NCBI GenBank assembly: GCA_027364695.1
Contig: DAHXOV010000045.1
Coordinates: 1-5,993 of the forward strand
Direction of reading: 5' to 3'
Source: a bacterium
Lineage (GTDB): Bacteria > Bacteroidota > Bacteroidia > B-17B0 > Aurantibacillaceae
DNA length: 5,993 bases
Part shown: positions 1 through 5,613 of the stretch, in pieces
How the letters are laid out: every line of letters starts with the position of its first letter
Numbering within the stretch: position 1 is the stretch's first letter
Program-made: the position numbers and the translations under genes
Notes under the pieces: generated by a model
What the model was told of the DNA's origin: nothing
Databases searched by the model: none
What the model saw: only the letters and a program-made list of their open reading frames with translations

Positions 1-260
1 TTTAAATAATCAATAGGACTAGCAGGAGAGGCAAAATGAAGGATGTAATGCAATTCTCCAGGTACAAAAACAAATTTTGTTACATCGTGATGATAGAATT
101 CAAATTCAGGATGCTTGAATAAATGCTCTATATTGTGTAAATCGCCTGTGATAAAGTTATCCATCCCTATGACATGAAACCCTTCATGAATAAATCTTTC
201 GCATAAATGTGAGCCCAGAAACCCTGCTGCCCCTGTGATTAAAACCCTCTTTTTTGCCAT
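1..260 (-). CDS. UDP-glucuronate decarboxylase-like NAD-dependent epimerase/dehydratase (N-terminal part)
   Basis: This is the first 86 codons of an extended short-chain dehydrogenase/reductase; the rest lies beyond the left edge. The start is ATG at 260-258. A Rossmann NAD-binding motif sits right at the N-terminus ([13 protein letters not shown], Gly10-x-x-Gly13-x-x-Gly16). It is followed by the acidic residue ending strand 2 (GMDNFITG, Asp34), an HHDVT segment (Asp59) and [13 protein letters not shown] at residues 74-86. The last segment is characteristic of UDP-glucuronate decarboxylase (UXS), which makes UDP-xylose and CO2 from UDP-glucuronate in the cytoplasm. Only the cofactor half is visible, so the catalytic YxxxK cannot be checked and a related nucleotide-sugar dehydratase remains possible. 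It begins 19 bases after the glycosyltransferase stop on the same strand, which suggests a shared polysaccharide operon. Confidence 0.85.
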   Translation of the reverse strand, partial: MAKKRVLITGAAGFLGSHLCERFIHEGFHVIGMDNFITGDLHNIEHLFKHPEFEFYHHDVTKFVFVPGELHYILHFASPASPIDYL

Positions 261-279
261 AAAAATTTTTTGCCGAAAG

Positions 280-1428
280 TTAGTGATTAATATATTTTTG
301 AATGATGTTTTTTAATTTTTCTTTTTCTTTTGTCCAATTATATTCTTCTGATGCCTTGTAAGTATTTTGTTTCCATTCTTTATATTCTGAATGACTGAGT
401 GCTTCCTGTATTTTTTCTGCAATGTGTTTGGGTTCGTGATGTTCAATAAATGTACCTATGTTGTGCCGTAAAATAATTTTTTCAATTTCAGGTAAGTAGC
501 TTGCTAATATAGGGATATGGGCATGTATGTAACTAAAAATTTTGTTGGGCAAACTATACAAATAATTCAAATTATTGGGTTTATCAATACTTATACCAAT
601 ATCGGCATTGCAAGTATAGTGATACAATTCGTCCGCGGACATTCTTTCGTAAAAAAAAACTTTTTCATTTAGATTGAGTTTTTTTGTCATATTTTTTAAT
701 GTGTATATTACATCTCCGCCACCTATGATGAGAAGCAAATAATTATCATCTAAAAATTGCATAGCCTGTATCAATTCTTCTGCCCCTCGGTGTATATTGA
801 TGCCCGTACCTTGTAGGATTAATATTTTCTTGGATTCAGGTAAATTTAAATCTGCACGATTTTTTATATCAGATACTTTAATAGGGAAAGAAACATTGAG
901 CACGAAATAAAATGGAGTACGATATTTTTTTTCAAAAATAGTAGATATACTTTCATTGACCGTGATAGCAAAGGGTAATTTAGGTATCACATACCTCTCA
1001 ACATATTCCCATATTTTTTTTTTCAATGGTTTATTTTGTAATTCGGGAACTTCGGTAAATAATTCGTGAGAGTCGTAGATCATTGATAAATGAAATAATT
1101 TTGATACAAAATAATTCGGCAATAAAGTATCTAAGTCATTAGCATATAAGAGTATCTTATGTTTTCTGTTTTTTAGCACAAAGTAAAAAAGCCGGAGGAA
1201 TAAAACAATGTTGAAAAAAAGATACATTCCAAGGCCTTTTTTAAACCAAGGATAAATGTGTTGAATAGAGCAGGGCAGTGAAGTATCAAACATACTTGTT
1301 TGTTTTACTGTTCTTCCGATGATGTGAATATCATAATTAAGTTCAGCAATGGCAGCAGCTGTTCGCAGCACTCTTTGGTCGGTATAAACATCTGATATAA
1401 CGGATATAACGCAAATATATTTAGGCAT
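280..1428 (-). CDS. GT4-type glycosyltransferase
   Basis: This 382-residue protein has the two-Rossmann-fold (GT-B) layout of glycosyltransferase family 4. The start chosen is the ATG at 1428-1426 ([19 protein letters not shown]), which begins directly on the first beta strand. An in-frame TTG three codons earlier (1437) is less likely. The N-terminal domain has [12 protein letters not shown] and the acceptor-side segment [13 protein letters not shown] (about residues 118-130). A hydrophobic stretch near residues 69-84 may touch the membrane. The C-terminal domain starts with [20 protein letters not shown] (about 201-220), then LLLIIGGG and [19 protein letters not shown] (about 292-310), the nucleotide-sugar binding region. 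In relatives the KIF-x-Y position is usually Glu, the second acid of the EX7E motif; here it is Ser299. Donor and acceptor are unknown. The downstream UDP-xylose-type gene suggests surface-polysaccharide synthesis. Confidence 0.88.
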   Translation of the reverse strand: MPKYICVISVISDVYTDQRVLRTAAAIAELNYDIHIIGRTVKQTSMFDTSLPCSIQHIYPWFKKGLGMYLFFNIVLFLRLFYFVLKNRKHKILLYANDLDTLLPNYFVSKLFHLSMIYDSHELFTEVPELQNKPLKKKIWEYVERYVIPKLPFAITVNESISTIFEKKYRTPFYFVLNVSFPIKVSDIKNRADLNLPESKKILILQGTGINIHRGAEELIQAMQFLDDNYLLLIIGGGDVIYTLKNMTKKLNLNEKVFFYERMSADELYHYTCNADIGISIDKPNNLNYLYSLPNKIFSYIHAHIPILASYLPEIEKIILRHNIGTFIEHHEPKHIAEKIQEALSHSEYKEWKQNTYKASEEYNWTKEKEKLKNIIQKYINH

Positions 1429-1469
1429 CTTATTCAAAAGGTAGCAAATGTAAGCATTACAAAGCAGCT

Positions 1470-2384
1470 TTATTGATACTTCTTATTTCTTGGGTGAAAA
1501 CTAAGTATGTTTTCTCTGAGAAATTCCCTGTCTAAATGAGTGTAAATTTCTGTGGTTGTAATACTGGAATGTCCTAATAATTCTTGAACGGCACGGATAT
1601 TGGCTCCTCCTTCTATGAGATGTGTGGCAAAAGAATGTCTAAGGGTATGGGGGCTGATTGTTTTTTGAATATTTGCTTTTTGGGACAAATCCTTAATGAT
1701 ATAGAATATCATAATTCTACTGAGTGGTTTTGTAAATTTATTAAGAAATAAAACATCTTCATACTTTGGAATAGTAGATATATTTTTTCTGTAATTGTTG
1801 TAATAATTGAGAATGGCTTTTTTAGCGGGTTTTCCAAGAGGCACCAATCGTTCTTTATTGCCTTTTCCTACTACTTTAATAAAGTTCTCTTTAAAGTTAA
1901 TATGACTTATTTTTAATTCTATGAGTTCTGATACTCGTAATCCGCAGCCATAAAGGGTTTCAATTATAGCGTAATTTCTCTCACCTTCGGCAGCACTGCG
2001 ATCAATCTGCGATATCATCTTTTCAATTTCTTCAACAGATAAAATGACCGGGAGTTTTCTTCTTATTTTGGGTGTTTCTATCGTTTCAGCAGGATGATGC
2101 TGTATGATTTGTGCATAATTCAAGAACTGATAAAATGCTTTAAGACCTGAAATAATACGATTGATAGTAGAGCTTTCCAATTCCAGTTCAAACAATGTTT
2201 TAATAAATCCGCTTATATGCTTACTTTCTGCATCTGCTATACTTATGTCAGAGCCATTGCTTTTAAGAAAATCAGAAAATTTCAAAACATCACTCATATA
2301 TGCTTCTACGGAATGTTTGGATAAATTTTTCTCTAATGACAAATAAGATTTAAATTCTTTTAAAATGATGCTTTCTTTTATCAT
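1470..2384 (-). CDS. xerD: Site-specific tyrosine recombinase XerD
   Basis: This is a complete 304-residue tyrosine recombinase, close to the usual XerC/XerD length of about 300. The N-terminal SAM-like DNA-binding domain (about 1-105) includes LSKHSVEAYMSDVLKF. The catalytic domain (about 112-300) has the full active site: Arg150 (YGCGLRVSEL), Lys174 (VVGKGNKERLVPL), His246 and Arg249 (SPHTLRHSFATHL), His272 (ELLGHSSITTTEIY) and the nucleophile Tyr281 (EIYTHLD). The tail REFLRENILSFHPR resembles XerD rather than an integron or phage integrase. With its XerC partner it would resolve chromosome dimers at dif, coordinated by FtsK. Its ATG (2384-2382) shares the bases ATGA with the stop of the upstream YafK-like gene, so translation is probably coupled. 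No dif-like or attachment site was found nearby. The partner and the XerD versus XerC label rest on family resemblance. Confidence 0.93.
   Translation of the reverse strand: MIKESIILKEFKSYLSLEKNLSKHSVEAYMSDVLKFSDFLKSNGSDISIADAESKHISGFIKTLFELELESSTINRIISGLKAFYQFLNYAQIIQHHPAETIETPKIRRKLPVILSVEEIEKMISQIDRSAAEGERNYAIIETLYGCGLRVSELIELKISHINFKENFIKVVGKGNKERLVPLGKPAKKAILNYYNNYRKNISTIPKYEDVLFLNKFTKPLSRIMIFYIIKDLSQKANIQKTISPHTLRHSFATHLIEGGANIRAVQELLGHSSITTTEIYTHLDREFLRENILSFHPRNKKYQ
2381..2384 (-). other. ATGA stop/start overlap joining the YafK-like gene and xerD
   Basis: On the minus strand the four bases read ATGA. ATG starts xerD and TGA ends the YafK-like gene. Such overlaps usually mean termination-reinitiation on one mRNA. 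No separate xerD promoter is needed. Confidence 0.85.
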
Positions 2385-3133
2385 TCTTCGTAAATATATT
2401 GCCCTTTATTGTTAGAATTGATGCGTGGAAGCCAATGATATTGCTCAAAATAAAGATAGGCATCTTTTATATTATCCCAAAACCGAATATTTTTTTTAGG
2501 ATAAGTGATCAGTATTTCATTATTTTCTTTTGAAAAATGACACGGATAAATATCCACATAAAGCACTTCTTTCCTGTTTTTGGCTTCTAAACACAATGCA
2601 TACAACTGTTCCATATCCTCTTTGTCTAAAACAATATCGCCAGTGGTTTCACAAGTACCATGAATGAATATACTCGTGCTAATAGCTTCCTCTGCTATAT
2701 TTCGATCTACTGCATTAGGAAAGTTGATTTTTAACGCAAGATATTTATATTTATCTTTTGGATTAAAATTTGTTATTTCATAGAATCCTTCGGGTATTTG
2801 TCCATCTTTACTGTATTTTTTTGGACCTAAATCCCCACTGGTAGCACATAAATAGAAGGTTTTGAATAATTGATATTTAACATCACCTGTGTTTTTTAAC
2901 CATATTTCCATCGTTTTTTCATACTTAAAAACTCTGATATAGATATTAAAACTGTCGGGTGATATTTTTTTTAATCTCATACTGTCTGATAGTATTATCC
3001 AATATTTGTCATGCACTAATTTCACCAAAGGATAATTGAATTGTACTTGTTTAAACACATTCTTTTTTTGTTGAGCCATAGATATTTGTGTACTCAAAAA
3101 AAAGATTACTAGTATGTTGAAATACTTTTTCAA
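2381..3133 (-). CDS. YafK/DpaA-like L,D-transpeptidase-fold protein, catalytic Cys apparently replaced
   Basis: This is a 250-residue exported protein. Residues 1-20 form a signal peptide (MKKYFNILVIFFLSTQISMA, cleavage likely before QQ). The rest follows the YafK family through its length: IYIRVFKYEKTMEIW (64-78), SGDLGPKKYSKDGQIPEGFYEI (99-120), LKINFPNAVDRN (134-145), FIHGTCETTGDIVLDKEDM (156-174), a VDIYPCHF strand (193-200), and a C-terminal FW..I..AYLYFEQYHWLPR segment. YafK (DpaA) of E. coli is a periplasmic YkuD-fold enzyme that releases lipoprotein from peptidoglycan. In the family the segment reads IHG-x-C-x-x-x-G-C, and the last Cys is catalytic. Here His158 and Cys161 are kept but that Cys position is Asp166 (GAT). 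It may be an inactive binder, may use Cys161, or may be decaying. The start is a TTG (3133-3131), and an out-of-frame ATG lies just upstream at 3143. It overlaps xerD by 4 bases. Confidence 0.82.
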   Translation of the reverse strand: MKKYFNILVIFFLSTQISMAQQKKNVFKQVQFNYPLVKLVHDKYWIILSDSMRLKKISPDSFNIYIRVFKYEKTMEIWLKNTGDVKYQLFKTFYLCATSGDLGPKKYSKDGQIPEGFYEITNFNPKDKYKYLALKINFPNAVDRNIAEEAISTSIFIHGTCETTGDIVLDKEDMEQLYALCLEAKNRKEVLYVDIYPCHFSKENNEILITYPKKNIRFWDNIKDAYLYFEQYHWLPRINSNNKGQYIYEE

Positions 3134-3160
3134 AAAAAATCATTAAAGCTAATTGAAGTT

Positions 3161-3168
3161 CAAATATA
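3161..3168 (-). promoter_or_regulatory. Possible Bacteroidota -7 promoter element (TATATTTG)
   Basis: The minus strand reads TATATTTG, an exact match to the TAnnTTTG -7 element of Bacteroidota housekeeping promoters. It lies in the 55-base gap ahead of the YafK-like gene, the longest gap in the minus-strand run. Transcription would start near 3155, leaving a leader of roughly 20 bases. The only TTTG upstream (3184-3181) is 12 bases away rather than the usual 19-21, so the -33 half is not supported and this could be chance in AT-rich DNA. Confidence 0.28.
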
Positions 3169-3188
3169 AATAATAAATAACAAAGGAC

Positions 3189-4163
3189 TTAATTCAGCAG
3201 ATATTGATATTTTTGCCTTAAAAATTTTTTATCTGTTCCGCTTTGATTCTTGTTATGTTTTTTATCCATTGAAAATACCAAATTAATTTCGTGAGTGCCC
3301 TTTTGTGTGATTTTTAATTTAGATAATAATAAGTCATAACTATAACTTATTTGAAATTTATCCAATACATTTAATCCTGCATGAAAAGCAATCGCATTGC
3401 CAGGTCTTATGCTAAATCCTGTAATCAGAGTTTTATGAATGTGTAATCTTAATGAATAATCTAAAAACAAAGGTATAGATCTTGTACTGATCACCCAAAT
3501 AGAATTCTCCCATACATAATCAGGATTTTCTCCAAAATTATAACCTGCACCAAATATAATATGATTTTCATTTGTATAATTCCCCTTGAAAAAAGCTGGG
3601 TTAGAATATTTAAATTTATAGTCGGCAGCAAATAAGTTTATCATAGAGAAAGATAAGAAGAACCTGTCGTTGTAATAAAGCATGCCAAAGGTGCCCTCTA
3701 ATTTTTTTTGTCTCACAGCAGAACTACTTAAATCCACAGAAGCGTCGGTACTATGTCTAAGCGTAATTAAGGATGGATTGATTTGAAATATAGTGTACGC
3801 TACAGATGCCCCAAATGATAATTCTGTGTCTGCCATCTTGATATGATATGCCGTCATTCCTGAAAAATAATTATTTACAAAAGGTCCTATTTTATCGTTA
3901 AAAATTAATGCCCCGCTTCCTAATTTTCCTTTGAAATATCTGATATTGAAAGAAACAGCAGCCGTCGCAGGACTACCTGAAAAGCCAGTCCATTGTTGTC
4001 TATAAAAGGCTCTTGCATCTACCCATCTTTTTGTACCTGAAAATGCAGGATTGAAAATATAAAGATAGCCTCGGTACTGTGTCATAAAAGGATATTGCTG
4101 TGCATTCATATCATTCAGTATTAAAAAAAAGATCAGTGTATGGATGATAAATTTTATTCTCAT
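3189..4163 (-). CDS. PorP/SprF-family type IX secretion-associated outer-membrane protein
   Basis: This complete 324-residue protein starts at ATG 4163-4161. Residues 1-21 form a signal peptide (hydrophobic IIHTLIFFLIL, cleavage after MNA). The mature N-terminus has the family hallmark QYPFMTQYRGYLYIFNPAFSGTKR (about 23-46), then RAFYRQQWTGFSGSPATAAVSFN (51-73), LGSGALIFNDKIGPF (81-95), alternating amphipathic strands, and a late GTHEINLVFSMD (289-300). Together these indicate an outer-membrane beta-barrel of the PorP/SprF type. In P. gingivalis and Flavobacterium such proteins attach or secrete type IX cargo, and many paralogues sit next to their own cargo gene. No PKD or adhesin cargo gene lies beside this one. 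The charged tail after 300 (KKHNKNQSGTDKK) is probably periplasmic. It starts 11 bases after the M48 stub and may use that gene's transcript. The exact partner is unknown. Confidence 0.88.
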   Translation of the reverse strand: MRIKFIIHTLIFFLILNDMNAQQYPFMTQYRGYLYIFNPAFSGTKRWVDARAFYRQQWTGFSGSPATAAVSFNIRYFKGKLGSGALIFNDKIGPFVNNYFSGMTAYHIKMADTELSFGASVAYTIFQINPSLITLRHSTDASVDLSSSAVRQKKLEGTFGMLYYNDRFFLSFSMINLFAADYKFKYSNPAFFKGNYTNENHIIFGAGYNFGENPDYVWENSIWVISTRSIPLFLDYSLRLHIHKTLITGFSIRPGNAIAFHAGLNVLDKFQISYSYDLLLSKLKITQKGTHEINLVFSMDKKHNKNQSGTDKKFLRQKYQYLLN

Positions 4164-4174
4164 TGTTTCAATAA

Positions 4175-4390
4175 TTAGTCAGGACGATAATATTTTTTTA
4201 CCTGTACCACACGGGCATTATATTCAGATAATTTTTTATTCTGATTTAAAAAAACATTATATTCTGTCAAATTCATGTTTATTATTTCTCTTTCAGGTAT
4301 TAGATTGATCTGCCTTCTGCCTGTTACAACGTTTTTTGAACACGAAAAATGCAGCACTATCAAAAATGAGAGGATGAAATACATTCTCAT
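4175..4390 (-). pseudogene. Truncated M48-type metallopeptidase lipoprotein (N-terminal stub)
   Basis: This open frame encodes 71 residues from ATG 4390-4388, four bases after the clpS stop. Residues 1-17 look like a lipoprotein signal ending at Cys17 (FLIVLHFSC), though His at -3 is not a canonical lipobox. The next part, CSKNVVTGRRQINLIPEREIINMNLTEYNVFL, closely resembles the N-terminus of Bacteroidota M48 peptidases of the Oma1/BepA type (C-x-x-N-x-x-TGR-x-QLNL-x-x-E-x-E). That family normally continues for about 200 more residues with the zinc site HExxH. Here the frame ends after NARVVQVKKYYRPD with TAA (4177-4175), and only 11 bases separate it from the PorP-like gene, so the catalytic part is absent. 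It is probably the remnant of a deletion; a short functional lipoprotein is the alternative. A GTG extension to 4474 lies inside clpS and was not used. Confidence 0.68.
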
Positions 4391-4394
4391 AATG

Positions 4395-4679
4395 TCATCT
4401 TTTTTCAATTTTTGTATAAATGTTTTTATTATACAATTTATTTTGCAACTCATCCAAAACCTCCTTACTTCCACTCATAATCGAGTAGTGCCCTTTTATG
4501 TGGGTAATAAGTGTACATTGTTCGGCTTTTTCATAATCAAACTTACATATACCTACAAGGCATTGTATCACATAATCAAAAGTATTTACATCATCGTTTA
4601 ATAGAATTAAATGACATTCATTCAACTTTATTTTTGATGAATAATCCGATGTGTTTTTTTCATTGAACGATTCCTCCAT
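4395..4679 (-). CDS. clpS: ATP-dependent Clp protease adaptor ClpS
   Basis: This is a 94-residue ClpS. ClpS binds the ClpA/ClpC N-domain and hands over N-degron substrates in the cytoplasm. An unstructured N-terminal tail (about 1-20) is followed by the domain HLILLNDDVNTFDYVIQCL (23-41), AEQCTLITHIKGHYSIMSG (52-70) and the closing strand NIYTKIE. The substrate-pocket residues are present: Asn28-Asp29-Asp30, matching NDD of E. coli ClpS (N34-D35-D36), and His60, matching H66. The ATG at 4679-4677 was chosen because it gives the usual family length and a low-complexity tail; the longer alternative begins at TTG 4715 and adds 12 unrelated residues. The domain looks intact. The M48 stub follows after 4 bases, so clpS probably leads the minus-strand transcript. 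Confidence 0.92.
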   Translation of the reverse strand: MEESFNEKNTSDYSSKIKLNECHLILLNDDVNTFDYVIQCLVGICKFDYEKAEQCTLITHIKGHYSIMSGSKEVLDELQNKLYNKNIYTKIEKR

Positions 4680-4782
4680 ATTTTTTGGCGAAAATGTATA
4701 GAAAAAATGATGCAATGATAAAATTTTTTTCGTTATTATATTTCAATTATATTTACCCCTTAAATAAAACTATAACAAAGCT
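4680..4782. promoter_or_regulatory. Divergent intergenic region, clpS and PorE-like gene
   Basis: These 103 bases separate the two divergent starts and must hold promoters for both. It is very AT-rich. Plus-strand near matches to the TAnnTTTG element are TATATTTC (4737-4744) and TATATTTA (4748-4755). On the minus strand TACATTTT lies about 12 bases ahead of the clpS ATG. None has a convincing TTTG at the right distance, so the exact promoters are unresolved. No Shine-Dalgarno sequence precedes either ATG. Confidence 0.4.
4735..4754 (+). repeat. 9-base direct repeat, 11-base period
   Basis: ATTATATTT occurs at 4735-4743 and again at 4746-4754, separated by CA. The two copies lie about one helical turn apart in the divergent promoter region. 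This could be a regulator site or two alternative -7 elements, but low base complexity makes chance plausible. Confidence 0.4.
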
Positions 4783-5613
4783 ATGATCAAACGGCTATTT
4801 TATTTTCTTTTGACACTTCCATTTTTCTCCATTACATACGCTCAATCAGAAAGAGAGATGTATAAAGAAGCATTGAGATACATCAATGAAAAAGAGTTTG
4901 CTAAGGCATACGAAGTAATGGATAAATTATATTCCAAAAAACCTAAAAATGAAGACTACTTATTTACACTGGGTATAGTATGTCTGAATTATCCTGAAAG
5001 AAAAGAAAGAGCCTTGGAAATTTTTGAAGTGCTTTCTAAAAAAAGAAAAGATATAATGGAAATGAAGTATTATTTGGGAAAAGCATATCACATGAACTAC
5101 AAGTTTAATGAAGCCATATCACTTATTCAGGAATTTATAAACAATTTTTCATCTATAAAAAAACCTACAGATGAACAAAATACCATGCTCAACGATGCTA
5201 TGCTGCTGCTGACTTATTCCAACAATGGTAAATCAATTATGGAAAACAAAATTTTTTGTAAAGTTGAAAACATAGGCCCTCCTGTCAATTCAGAAGATGC
5301 AGAATATGTGCCTGTCATCTCTGCAGATGAAGCAGTTATGATATACACTTATGTAGGACCAAAAAGTACGGGCGGATTGGTAAATGATGAATTGCAGACG
5401 GATAAAGAAGAAGGATATTACCACGAAGATATTATGATTTCATACAAAAAAGAAGATGGAACATGGGCAGAGCCCACAGGTATTACAGATCTAAATACAC
5501 CTGGTCACGATGCAGCTATTGCCCTTTCTCCCGATGGACAAACACTATTTATATTCAAATCCACAAACGAAGACAAAGGGGATATCTACATGTCCATATT
5601 AGATGGCAATTAA
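4783..5613 (+). CDS. PorE-like TPR and PD40 beta-propeller protein, ended by a premature stop
   Basis: This frame encodes 276 residues from ATG 4783 to TAA 5611-5613. Residues 1-20 form a signal peptide (MIKRLFYFLLTLPFFSITYA). Residues about 22-148 are helical TPR-like repeats (EALRYINEKEFAKAYEVMDKLY, YYLGKAYHMNYKFNEAISLIQEF). From about 160 PD40/WD40-like propeller blades begin (AEYVPVISADEAVMIYTYVG, EDIMISYKKEDGTWAEP, AIALSPDGQTLFIFKS, GDIYMSILDGN). TPR plus propeller, normally followed by an OmpA peptidoglycan-binding domain, is the architecture of PorE-type proteins that tie the type IX secretion machine to the cell wall. The stop falls inside a blade, immediately before the Trp of the repeated G-x-W motif, and the same frame continues beyond it. 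The product as read would be a partial propeller with no wall anchor. This is most likely a nonsense mutation or a sequence error. Confidence 0.85.
   Translation: MIKRLFYFLLTLPFFSITYAQSEREMYKEALRYINEKEFAKAYEVMDKLYSKKPKNEDYLFTLGIVCLNYPERKERALEIFEVLSKKRKDIMEMKYYLGKAYHMNYKFNEAISLIQEFINNFSSIKKPTDEQNTMLNDAMLLLTYSNNGKSIMENKIFCKVENIGPPVNSEDAEYVPVISADEAVMIYTYVGPKSTGGLVNDELQTDKEEGYYHEDIMISYKKEDGTWAEPTGITDLNTPGHDAAIALSPDGQTLFIFKSTNEDKGDIYMSILDGN

Noticed and set aside
1445..1452. TACATTTG on the minus strand ahead of the glycosyltransferase, matching the -7 consensus
   Set aside because: No TTTG lies at the expected -33 distance, and the site would leave a leader of only about 10 bases. Read-through from xerD is simpler.
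1449..1461. Short inverted repeat TGTAA-GCA-TTACA after the xerD stop
   Set aside because: A 5-base AT-rich stem with no following U-tract is too weak for a terminator, and it does not resemble a dif site.
2161..2346. Open plus-strand frame of 61 codons inside xerD
   Set aside because: It lies wholly opposite the well-conserved N-terminal domain of xerD and resembles no family.
4391..4474. Longer GTG-started version of the M48 stub
   Set aside because: The extra 28 codons lie within clpS and would bury the lipoprotein signal behind a charged segment. The ATG at 4390 fits the family.
4275..4601. Open plus-strand frame of 108 codons opposite the M48 stub and clpS
   Set aside because: It spans two opposite-strand genes and their junction. 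Its hydrophobicity follows from AT-rich complement, with no recognisable motif.
4680..4715. TTG-started longer clpS
   Set aside because: It adds 12 residues (MHHFFYTFSPKN) with no family support, and the ATG at 4679 gives the usual length.
5611..5613. Programmed readthrough, recoding or a TAA-reassigned genetic code
   Set aside because: TAA ends several other genes here at sensible lengths. The codon is followed by T, a strong termination context, and no recoding structure is evident.
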